A model generated the notes under the pieces. It did no database searches and was not told the DNA's origin. It was given only the letters and a program-made list of their open reading frames with translations. Below are positions 20,329-26,015 of a stretch of 64,000 nucleotides of DNA, piece by piece. A program made the position numbers and the translations under genes. Source of the stretch: Fusobacterium gastrosuis (GTDB lineage Bacteria; Fusobacteriota; Fusobacteriia; Fusobacteriales; Fusobacteriaceae); NCBI RefSeq assembly GCF_900095285.1, contig NZ_LT607734.1, positions 992,001-1,056,000 of the forward strand. Reading direction: 5' to 3'. Within the stretch, counting starts at the first letter, position 1. Every line of letters starts with the position of its first letter.

Positions 20329-20748
20329 ATTTTTCATTTTGTATATATTATTTTTTCAGTGTTTTAAATTTCATATATTTTAAAATTAACCCTTTTTTTA
20401 AAAAAATTGTGCCTTTTTTGTGCCAAAGAATAGAACACAGAAAACAGCTAAAAATGACCGCATATAACTAGTATTATATGCAATAAAATTATTTAAAATA
20501 ATTTTTCTTAGTTTTATATTGAAAATAAATGATTTTTTATAAAAGTATGAAAGAAGCTAAAGAAAAAAATATAATTTTTTTATGCTGGGGGTATACCTCT
20601 TTCATATCAAAAATAGAAAAGTACTGAGAATAAAAGAAAAAATATATTTATACCCTAAGGGGTATATCAAGTTTTTAATGTTCTTTTTATGACTTTAAAT
20701 ATTAATTATATATTTTTAAGTATATTTTATATTATTTTAAATGATACT
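20329..20748. other. Left-end non-coding region of the element
   Basis: About 490 bases lie between the adhesin break and the antitoxin start, without a convincing gene. Visible structure: paired TTGTGCC motifs at 20407-20426, a perfect hairpin GCATATAA/TTATATGC at 20460-20481, the palindrome GGTATACC at 20590-20597, and TATACCC/GGGGTATA at 20649-20666. These probably include integrase or excisionase arm sites and regulatory sites; functions are inferred from position. Confidence 0.5.
20407..20426 (+). repeat. Left pair of TGTGCC direct repeats (putative integrase arm sites)
   Basis: TTGTGCC at 20407-20413 and TGTGCCAA at 20419-20426 are spaced 11 bases apart. The right end has an equivalent pair, TGTGCA and TGTGCCAA, also 11 bases apart at 29917-29935. 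In the excised circle these pairs would flank the core on both sides, as arm-type sites do for many tyrosine integrases. Confidence 0.5.
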
Positions 20749-20754
20749 TTTATA

Positions 20755-20795
20755 TTGCTTTTTTGTATTTTTATTTGTATAATATGTATATACAA
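20755..20795 (+). promoter_or_regulatory. Promoter and operator of the toxin-antitoxin pair
   Basis: TTGCTT (20755-20760) and TATAAT (20778-20783) are 17 bases apart. An inverted repeat with arms TTGTATA (20775-20781) and TATACAA (20789-20795) overlaps the minus-10 box. It is the expected place for autorepression by a ribbon-helix-helix antitoxin. AAGGAAGTGAG precedes the antitoxin ATG. Confidence 0.55.
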
Positions 20796-20817
20796 TAAAT
20801 ACAAAGGAAGTGAGAAA

Positions 20818-21087
20818 ATGAAAGCTATAAGTCTAAGACTTGATGAAAGTATGTTACAAGATATAAAAGATGTGTCTAGTGTTTATAATATTCCTACATC
20901 TGACTTGATAAGGAAAGGTATTGAAATGATTTTAAAATCTAAAAAAAGTGAGGCATACTATAGATTGACTGCCAACATTCCAACAGGAACAGAAGAAGAA
21001 ACAAAAGAAATAATTGACAGACTAAATAAATATACAGATGATGAGCTTGAGATTGTAGAACGTGAAAGCGTGGTTATTGAGCTATGA
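20818..21087 (+). CDS. RelB/CopG-type antitoxin
   Basis: An 89-residue protein starting MKAISLRLDESMLQDIKD, a ribbon-helix-helix N-terminus with SLRLDE as the DNA-contacting strand. It is followed by a helical, acidic C-terminus (IDRLNKYTDDELEIVERESV) that would wrap the toxin. The stop overlaps the toxin start by 4 bases (ATGA), the classic antitoxin-first arrangement. A longer upstream reading from 20689 is hydrophobic and lacks a ribosome binding site, so ATG 20818 is chosen. It probably stabilises the element in the chromosome. Confidence 0.85.
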   Translation: MKAISLRLDESMLQDIKDVSSVYNIPTSDLIRKGIEMILKSKKSEAYYRLTANIPTGTEEETKEIIDRLNKYTDDELEIVERESVVIEL

Positions 21088-21350
21088 CACAAAGATTTAA
21101 AATAGAGTTTATCTATCGTAAGCCAGCAAAAAATTTTTTTAAGAAGCACGAGGACATAAAAGAAAAGTTTAAAAATAATATAGTTGCTCATTTTAAGGGA
21201 AAGACAAATATTAACATTATTAGAATGAAAGGATACCCCGATTTATTTAGAATGAGAATAAACAGTTTTAGAGTTATTTACAAGGTGGAAAATAATGAAA
21301 TTATTTTAATTGATGTTTTAGATGCAGACAATAGAGGCGATATTTACTAA
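21084..21350 (+). CDS. RelE/YafQ-type mRNA interferase toxin
   Basis: An 88-residue basic protein with the RelE-fold signature. The N-terminal FIYRKPAKNFFKKHEDIKE helix pair is followed by MKGYPDLFRMRINSFRVIYKVENNEIILIDVLDADNRGDIY, where the R-x-R-x...FRVIY core and the terminal aspartate/arginine/tyrosine-containing strand are typical. RelE toxins cleave mRNA in the ribosomal A site. It is translationally coupled to the upstream antitoxin and followed by a hairpin terminator. Confidence 0.85.
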   Translation: MTQRFKIEFIYRKPAKNFFKKHEDIKEKFKNNIVAHFKGKTNINIIRMKGYPDLFRMRINSFRVIYKVENNEIILIDVLDADNRGDIY

Positions 21351-21410
21351 AATATATAAGGGGTTGAAAAAAATGACAAATATAAATGATTTAATGGATG
21401 ATTTAAAATA

Positions 21411-21446
21411 AAAGTACCTAATATAAAAAATGGGTGCTTTTTTTAT
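21411..21446 (+). terminator. Terminator after the toxin gene
   Basis: AAAGTACC and GGTGCTTT can pair (one G-U pair) around an AT-rich loop, followed by seven T. A 12-codon reading frame between the toxin and this hairpin (21372-21410) is too short to call. Confidence 0.6.
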
Positions 21447-21566
21447 TTTAAGTCTTGTATATGGAAAGCTATTTATATAATTTAGCTATTTTATTTATTA
21501 AGGGTATGAAAGAGGCAAAGAGATTATAAATTTATTTTGTACTTTTTGGAGGCTATAAAAAAGGGA

Positions 21567-21645
21567 AACGAAAAAAACGAAAGAAAAAACGCAAGAAAAA
21601 CGAAAAACGAAAACGACAAAAAAACGACAACGACAACGACTATCA
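21567..21645 (+). repeat. ACGA/ACGAC-rich low-complexity tract
   Basis: The tract is built from AACGA, GAAAAACGA and ACAACGACAACGAC units on the plus strand, almost without T. It is unlike the surrounding AT sequence, and no open frame crosses it convincingly. It could be a protein-binding array, a purine-rich RNA segment or simple slippage. Confidence 0.6.
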
Positions 21646-21917
21646 ACAAGGCTTTAAGATTTCATAATAATACTGCTAGGATATACAAAGTATTACAATA
21701 AAAGCTGGACAAAGCCAGACAAAAGAGGGAGCAAATAGGAACAGTATTTTATATTAATACGGCACAAGATTTTTATAAAAATTTTGGCAGAATTTGGCAT
21801 ATGTTTTTTATAATTAAAAAATGGGTATAGGATAATATATTAAAATCAATTTTGAGCAGAAAAACAACGCACATACTAAAGATTTTTTAATGAGTAAATC
21901 AAAAGAGGTATAAAACT

Positions 21918-22046
21918 ATGGCTAAAGATTTTGAGATAAAAAAACACGACTATTTATATAAATTAAAAATAAAAAAAATTATAGGACTTTTTTATTATGA
22001 GCTATTAGAAGCCATATACGGACTTTTAAAACTCTTTTTGATATAA
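21918..22046 (+). CDS. Small 42-residue protein candidate
   Basis: MAKDFEIKKHDYLYKLKIKK begins a basic peptide that ends YELLEAIYGLLKLFLI, an amphipathic helix. GAGGT lies about 9 bases before the ATG. The last 15 codons fall in the 107-bp repeat. The second copy at 25364 would encode a similar end (YKLLEAVYKLRKYFLI) but has a stop just upstream and no start. Coding potential is therefore uncertain; the function is unknown. Confidence 0.35.
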   Translation: MAKDFEIKKHDYLYKLKIKKIIGLFYYELLEAIYGLLKLFLI

Positions 22047-22107
22047 ATATCACTGAATGTTTTAAAACGATTTTTAGAGCTATGTCAGCAAGCCAAAAAT
22101 TAAAATA
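22001..22107 (+). repeat. 107-bp dispersed repeat, copy A
   Basis: Similar over its whole length to 25364-25470. Shared blocks include GCTATTAGAAGCC, CTTTTTGATATAAAT and TTTTAAAACGATTTTTAGAG, and both end in CAGCAAGCCAAA. A shorter relative is at 24577-24605. Such within-element repeats are not explained by the genes. Confidence 0.7.
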
Positions 22108-22378
22108 TGAAAGAAATTAAAAAACTATTAAATAATTTTATAAAATAGTTTCTAGTAATTTAATATTATTTCTAGTAGCTTTCTAGTAACTTACTAGTAA
22201 TAAAAAAATAGTGGTAAAAATTAGGATTTTTTAATCTTTTTTTACCATATATAAAAATCATTTTAAAGCTATATAAAATAACAATTCTAGTTTTTTATTA
22301 TATATAGTATTTTTTAATCTTTTTTACTACTTTTTACTACTAGTAATAACCCTCTTTCAAATCTCCATAAATATAAAA

Positions 22379-22405
22379 GCACTCTTTTATTGAGTGCCTT
22401 TTTTT
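22379..22405. terminator. Bidirectional terminator downstream of the repressor gene
   Basis: GCACTC (22379-22384) and GAGTGC (22392-22397) form a hairpin with T-rich sequence on both sides. It lies just past the stop codon of the minus-strand repressor at 22441. Confidence 0.65.
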
Positions 22406-22440
22406 ATTGCCGTATTTTGCCGTAATTTATTTGTTCTAGT

Positions 22441-23127
22441 TTATTTTTTATTGGTGTTTAGCAAATTAACTAAATTTTTAAAATCATTGTCCAATGTTTT
22501 ATTTATTATTTTTAATATCTCATTTAATTTATCGTTGCAAATACTATATTTTTCATTATCAAAAATAATAATTGTACTATCTTTTTCAAAATTAAAAACA
22601 ATATTATGACTTTTTAAAATTTCAATTAATTTTTCATTTTTTGAAAGCTCAGTTTTTTTTATAAGATTTTTTTTAATTAAAAATTCTTCTTCTTTTTCAA
22701 TATGTTTTTTAATCAAAAAATCTATAAAATTCAATGTGTTTTCAACTATTTTTTTAATATCCGTACTTATTTCTAAGGTTAAAAATGGGTCGTAATCTAA
22801 ATGTTTCAAATGTCCGCTATATTCTCCAATAGAAATATCAATATCACATTTTTCTATTTCTTCATTTAATTCTTTTAATTCCAAAGATAAAGAATACTTA
22901 ACGTCTTCTATTGTTTCAATGTTTTTTAAATCACTATCAAGTAAAATATTTAATCTAATATTAAAAGCATTCTTTATTTTTTCAATATTTTTTTCTGTTG
23001 GATTAAATTCAGATTTTAAATATTTTCTTATAGTTGGTAATGGTATTTCTGTTTTTATAGCAAAATCAACTTGAGTTAAATTGTTCATCTCCATTAATGT
23101 TTTTATAATTATTTCAATATTATTCAT
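22441..23127 (-). CDS. CI-like helix-turn-helix repressor of the element
   Basis: About 228 residues. The N-terminal XRE-type HTH covers residues 1-65 (MNNIEIIIKTLMEMNNLTQV, then DFAIKTEIPLPTIRKYLKSE). The remaining part is helical and lysine/glutamate rich, with no recognisable S24 peptidase (LexA-like) motif. Induction would therefore need another route, as in satellite repressors that are removed by a helper-phage protein (inference). It is divergent from the small Cro-like gene. ATG 23127 has GAGGT 8 bases upstream; an upstream reading to 23235 would run through the operator region and is rejected. Confidence 0.75.
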   Translation of the reverse strand: MNNIEIIIKTLMEMNNLTQVDFAIKTEIPLPTIRKYLKSEFNPTEKNIEKIKNAFNIRLNILLDSDLKNIETIEDVKYSLSLELKELNEEIEKCDIDISIGEYSGHLKHLDYDPFLTLEISTDIKKIVENTLNFIDFLIKKHIEKEEEFLIKKNLIKKTELSKNEKLIEILKSHNIVFNFEKDSTIIIFDNEKYSICNDKLNEILKIINKTLDNDFKNLVNLLNTNKK

Positions 23128-23199
23128 ATATTTTACCTCACATAAATTATTTATATAACTAAATATATCATAAAAAAATATAAAAATAAAATTTTTTAG

Positions 23200-23260
23200 T
23201 TGACTTTTATTTTTGAAAGTGATATATCTATACATATACGATATATAACGATATATTTAT
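23200..23260. promoter_or_regulatory. Divergent switch region with Cro-side promoter and operators
   Basis: TTGACT (23200-23205) and TATATC (23223-23228) are spaced 17 bases apart and read toward the Cro-like gene. Between the promoter and the gene lie repeats of ACGATATAT (23238-23256), and related ATATATC motifs lie around it. They are likely operators for the two HTH proteins of the lysogeny-like switch. Confidence 0.5.
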
Positions 23261-23277
23261 TTGATGGAGGTGTAAAA

Positions 23278-23481
23278 ATGAATACTAATAAATTAAAAAG
23301 TATCTTAGCAAATCAAGGGAAAACACAAAGAGAGCTAGCAAAATTATTTAATTGTGCTTATATGACTTTAAATAAAAAAGTCAATGGAGAAATTAAATTT
23401 TCAGTCAATGAAATAGCAGAGCTTAAAAAATACTTAAATTTAACAGATAGCGAAGTAGTAGAAATATTTATAAATAATTAA
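23278..23481 (+). CDS. Cro-like helix-turn-helix protein
   Basis: A 67-residue XRE-family protein: KLKSILANQGKTQRELAKLF, then NCAYMTLNKKVNGEIKFSVNEIAELKKYLNLTDSEVVEIF. It is nearly only the HTH domain. GGAGG lies 8 bases before ATG 23278. Its position, divergent from the larger repressor and first in the rightward operon, matches Cro or satellite Str-type regulators. Confidence 0.82.
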   Translation: MNTNKLKSILANQGKTQRELAKLFNCAYMTLNKKVNGEIKFSVNEIAELKKYLNLTDSEVVEIFINN

Positions 23482-23499
23482 GTCTTGGCGGACAATAGG
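23479..23499 (+). repeat. GGCGGACAATAG leader repeat, copy 1
   Basis: TAAGTCTTGGCGGACAATAG directly follows the Cro-like stop codon, and nearly the same sequence (TAAGTCTGGCGGACAATAG) recurs at 25273-25291. It is GC-rich for this element. The copy merges into the ribosome binding site of the next small gene. Confidence 0.6.
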
Positions 23500-23511
23500 A
23501 GATGATGAAAT

Positions 23512-23610
23512 ATGTTATTAAAGGGAAGTTTAGACCAAATAATAAAGCAATTGGACACTATGAGAAAAGAGCAATTAATTAATGAGGTGGGTAATGAAGA
23601 AAATAACTAA
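23512..23610 (+). CDS. Small 32-residue protein candidate
   Basis: MLLKGSLDQIIKQLDTMRKE continues to an acidic/polar end. GGAG lies about 10 bases before the ATG. The frame overlaps the start of the Rha-type gene by 17 bases, so it may also serve for translational coupling. It resembles no family I know. Short length keeps confidence low. Confidence 0.4.
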   Translation: MLLKGSLDQIIKQLDTMRKEQLINEVGNEENN

Positions 23611-24310
23611 AATAATTACAAAACAAGAAACGGCAGTATTATCAAGCAGGGTACTAGCTGAGCAATTAGGAAAAAGACACAGTGATGTAATAGAGAGTAT
23701 TGAAAAAATAACCGACGGAAATATCCGTTCGTTAAAAAGTAAATATTTAACCAACTCAAATTTGAACCCGTTAAAAAATGAAGAAACAATTTATTTTATT
23801 GAAAGCAAATACAAAGACAAAAAAGGCGAATACAGAAAAGAATATTTATTAACTAAAGACGGCTTTATTTTATATATGTTCAATATTCAAGGATACAATG
23901 ATTTTAAAATAGCTTATATCAACGAGTACAACAGAATGGAGAAAATACTCAAGAATAAAAAAGACCCTGAATTTTTAGAAGTAGAAGAACAAGGAAAAAT
24001 AATCAGGAAAATAGAAACGGATACAATAAAAAATTTAGTTGAATATGCTAAGGCACAAGGGAGCAAGAACTATAATAAGTTATATACAGTTTACAGCACA
24101 TTAACTAATAGAATAATGGGGATCAATGACAGGCAAAGTATAACAGCAATTGAACGACTACAATTGACACAGCTAGAAAATATAATACATAGAACAATAA
24201 ATAATTGTATGAAAGAGGGTAAGAACTATAAAGACATTTATATTGAATGCCAAAAAGTAGGAAATGAAAGCATAGAATTATTAAAGTTTAATCCTGTACT
24301 AGTAAATTAA
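23594..24310 (+). CDS. Rha-family phage regulatory protein
   Basis: About 238 residues. The N-terminal half is the pRha domain: VLSSRVLAEQLGKRHSDVIE (the V-x-S-x-x-[VI]-A-x..GK-x-H-x-x-V/I pattern), then YRKEYLLTKDGFILYMFNIQGY and AYINEYNRME. The C-terminal part (about 150-238) with NYNKLYTVYSTLTNRIMGIN is often attached in temperate phages. In phage P22-like systems Rha interferes with infection when IHF is lacking; in Firmicute phages the role is unclear. GAGGTG precedes ATG 23594; the ATG at 23582 would place the site inside the gene. Confidence 0.82.
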   Translation: MKKITKIITKQETAVLSSRVLAEQLGKRHSDVIESIEKITDGNIRSLKSKYLTNSNLNPLKNEETIYFIESKYKDKKGEYRKEYLLTKDGFILYMFNIQGYNDFKIAYINEYNRMEKILKNKKDPEFLEVEEQGKIIRKIETDTIKNLVEYAKAQGSKNYNKLYTVYSTLTNRIMGINDRQSITAIERLQLTQLENIIHRTINNCMKEGKNYKDIYIECQKVGNESIELLKFNPVLVN

Positions 24311-24343
24311 AAAGGAACTTAGAAAATAGGAGTTGATAGAAAT

Positions 24344-24523
24344 ATGAAGAGGATTACAAGAGCAAGAGCAATAAGAGCTAAATGTCTTGACTGCTGTTGT
24401 GGGCAAATAGTGGATGTCAGAGAATGCACTATAAAAAATTGTGCTCTATGGATGTATAGAATGGGGTACGAAGTGGATAGCAACGGCAACCAAATAACAA
24501 AAAAAGAAATTAAAGAGGCATAA
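24344..24523 (+). CDS. Small Cys-rich phage-type protein
   Basis: A 59-residue basic protein, MKRITRARAIRAKCLDCCCG, continuing with Cys in VRECTIKNCALW. The KCLDCxxG...V..C....C.L...R.G pattern is a small putative zinc-binding module often seen near regulatory genes of Firmicute prophages. It has a plausible ribosome binding site (AATAGGAG). The function is not known; it sits in the middle of the rightward operon. Confidence 0.65.
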   Translation: MKRITRARAIRAKCLDCCCGQIVDVRECTIKNCALWMYRMGYEVDSNGNQITKKEIKEA

Positions 24524-24576
24524 AATCAAAACTTTTAAAAAAACACGAGCTAGCGAGCAATTTAGCAACAAGAAAA

Positions 24577-24605
24577 AGCTAAGTGATATAAATTATCATT
24601 GAAGC
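24577..24605 (+). repeat. Short relative of the dispersed repeat, copy C
   Basis: AAGCTAAG joined directly to TGATATAAATTATCATTGAAG, matching 25387-25424 except for a 9-base deletion. It lies in a 195-base gap between two small genes. Confidence 0.5.
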
Positions 24606-24718
24606 CCTCCGTTAAAATTTTCTCACATTGCTTATAAGGAATTGAACGTTCAAAATTGATTTTAAATTATAGACCTATACCCCAATTTTAAGAAAATAAA
24701 AAATAGGAGATGATGACA

Positions 24719-24964
24719 ATGCAGGATATGAAAGATGATACTGAAATAGTTATACCAAAGACTGAAAGATTTTTAGAAAGTTGTAAAGAATTAAGCGACT
24801 ATATAAATAAAAATTTAAATTTAGACCATAAGATAAATGATGAATTTATATCTAAATTACTGAAGCATACAAAAATAACTAGAGAAGAGGCTTTTAAAAG
24901 TGGTATCGCTCTTGCTTTAGGATTAAACCAAATACAAGAAAAACAAAATTTAAAAAATAAATAG
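24719..24964 (+). CDS. Hypothetical small protein of the element
   Basis: About 81 residues, acidic N-terminus then helical (ERFLESCKELSDYINKNLNL) and a C-terminal segment ITREEAFKSGIALALGLNQI. No family is recognised. AGGAG is 9 bases before ATG 24719, making this start better than the two ATGs just upstream (24710, 24713). The stop lies 11 bases before the next start, and both genes share a GGAGxxxTGATGACAATG leader. Confidence 0.6.
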   Translation: MQDMKDDTEIVIPKTERFLESCKELSDYINKNLNLDHKINDEFISKLLKHTKITREEAFKSGIALALGLNQIQEKQNLKNK

Positions 24965-24975
24965 GAGTGATGACA

Positions 24976-25245
24976 ATGGATATTATAGAAACAGAGAACG
25001 GTATTAAAATTTGTAAAATGGGAGCAGCACAGATTGAAAACTTTTATTTACAAGCCCTTAATATACATAGTTTATTAAGGGTTATTATTGATGCTATGGA
25101 GTATGTCAGTGATGTAGAAGACCATATAAAAATATCAACATATATAGCAGAAGACCACACATATACATTAATGGAAAATTTGAAAAAGCTAATGAATAAA
25201 CTAGAAATAAATATTGATAAATTCCAAGTAAAAATTACTGAGTAA
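24976..25245 (+). CDS. Hypothetical small protein of the element
   Basis: About 89 residues, MDIIETENGIKICKMGAAQI then a mostly helical body (NIHSLLRVIIDAMEYVSDVE...ISTYIAEDHTYTLMENLKKL). The profile resembles the DUF3077/DUF1484-like small helical phage proteins only loosely, so no name is given. AGGAG at 24963-24967 supports ATG 24976. It is in the same operon as its neighbours. Confidence 0.6.
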   Translation: MDIIETENGIKICKMGAAQIENFYLQALNIHSLLRVIIDAMEYVSDVEDHIKISTYIAEDHTYTLMENLKKLMNKLEINIDKFQVKITE

Positions 25246-25272
25246 AAAGAAAAAAAGCTATATTAAATAAAC

Positions 25273-25291
25273 TAAGTCTGGCGGACAATAG
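25273..25291 (+). repeat. GGCGGACAATAG leader repeat, copy 2
   Basis: TAAGTCTGGCGGACAATAG, one base shorter than the copy at 23479. Here it is not followed by a gene start; it opens a 240-base gap that also holds copy B of the 107-bp repeat. Confidence 0.6.
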
Positions 25292-25363
25292 AAATTAAAT
25301 AATAGCTTTTTTCATATTCAAATAATAACATAATTTTTATATAAAATCAATAAATTAATTATA

Positions 25364-25470
25364 AGCTATTAGAAGCCGTTTACAAGCTAAGAAAATACTT
25401 TTTGATATAAATTATCATTGAAGCTTTTAAAACGATTTTTAGAGCTATGCCAGCAAGCCAAATTTAAAAT
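25364..25470 (+). repeat. 107-bp dispersed repeat, copy B
   Basis: The same length as copy A at 22001 and similar throughout. It lies directly upstream of the small gene at 25487. The coding frame seen in copy A is closed here by a stop just upstream (TAA ATT AAT TAT AAG). Confidence 0.7.
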
Positions 25471-25486
25471 AACAGAGGTGTAGAGT

Positions 25487-25726
25487 GTGATACTACAAAC
25501 AATAAACTTTAAAGAATATGCTTACAATAGTGATACAACTAAAATATTAAAAGAAATGCGGGATATAGGTGCTGAACTAATAAGCCTTAATATTGATGTA
25601 ATAAAAGATGAGTTTGGCAACTTGATATATGATTATACAATTAAATTTAAGCATATGAAAAAGGCAACAAGATTATTTAATAAATATGACCCAGTACATT
25701 TTTGTTTATTACTGGAAGACTTTTAA
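25487..25726 (+). CDS. Hypothetical small protein, paralogue of the next gene
   Basis: 79 residues from a GTG start (GAGGTG 8-14 bases upstream). The segment TKILKEMRDIGAELISLNID is similar to NKLLKLIQDKGAEILDINSV in the next gene. Both then have a short beta-rich part with alternating polar and hydrophobic residues. It is probably a small alpha/beta protein of unknown role, perhaps duplicated in tandem. Confidence 0.6.
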   Translation: MILQTINFKEYAYNSDTTKILKEMRDIGAELISLNIDVIKDEFGNLIYDYTIKFKHMKKATRLFNKYDPVHFCLLLEDF

Positions 25727-25739
25727 GGAGTGATGAAAG

Positions 25740-26006
25740 ATGATACAAATAATAGATATTTATGATAATAAAATCATAGTGGGTAAAATCAATAAATTAT
25801 TGAAGCTAATACAAGATAAGGGGGCTGAAATATTAGATATTAATAGCGTAATGTGTGAAGATGATAACAAGTATTACAGTATTAAAATAAAAAGTGATGT
25901 ACTTATTAACATAGAGTATAAAAGAAATTTAAAAAAAAATATGTCTGAACTCTTCTTAATTTTTGGAGACGAAAAAATAAACATTAATGACTTTTTAAAT
26001 TCATAA
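25740..26006 (+). CDS. Hypothetical small protein, paralogue of the preceding gene
   Basis: 88 residues, MIQIIDIYDNKIIVGKINKL. The K-x-L-K-x-[IM]-x-D-x-G-A-E motif is shared with the upstream gene 13 bases away. AAGGAG precedes the ATG. It ends 9 bases before the primase-helicase gene, so it is in the replication operon. No family is recognised. Confidence 0.6.
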   Translation: MIQIIDIYDNKIIVGKINKLLKLIQDKGAEILDINSVMCEDDNKYYSIKIKSDVLINIEYKRNLKKNMSELFLIFGDEKININDFLNS

Positions 26007-26015
26007 GGTGATGTA

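Larger units (their letters stand above)
21447..22440. other. Mostly non-coding 1 kb region of the element
   Basis: Only one short candidate gene (21918-22046) is visible here. The rest shows a CGA/ACGAC-rich purine stretch (21567-21645), one copy of a 107-bp dispersed repeat (22001-22107), four TCTAGTA motifs at 22151-22197, a hairpin with TGGTAAAAA/TTTTTACCA arms at 22212-22247, a repeated TTTTTTAATCTTTTTTTAC motif, and a bidirectional terminator at 22379-22405. It may hold an origin or non-coding RNA; nothing in it is recognisable as a known family. Confidence 0.4.

Noticed and set aside
20689..20817. N-terminal extension of the antitoxin with a hydrophobic segment
   Set aside because: It would run through the promoter and operator, and AAGGAAG supports the start at 20818.
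21372..21410. A 12-codon frame after the toxin gene with AAGGGG upstream
   Set aside because: Too short and directly abutting the terminator; it is probably chance.
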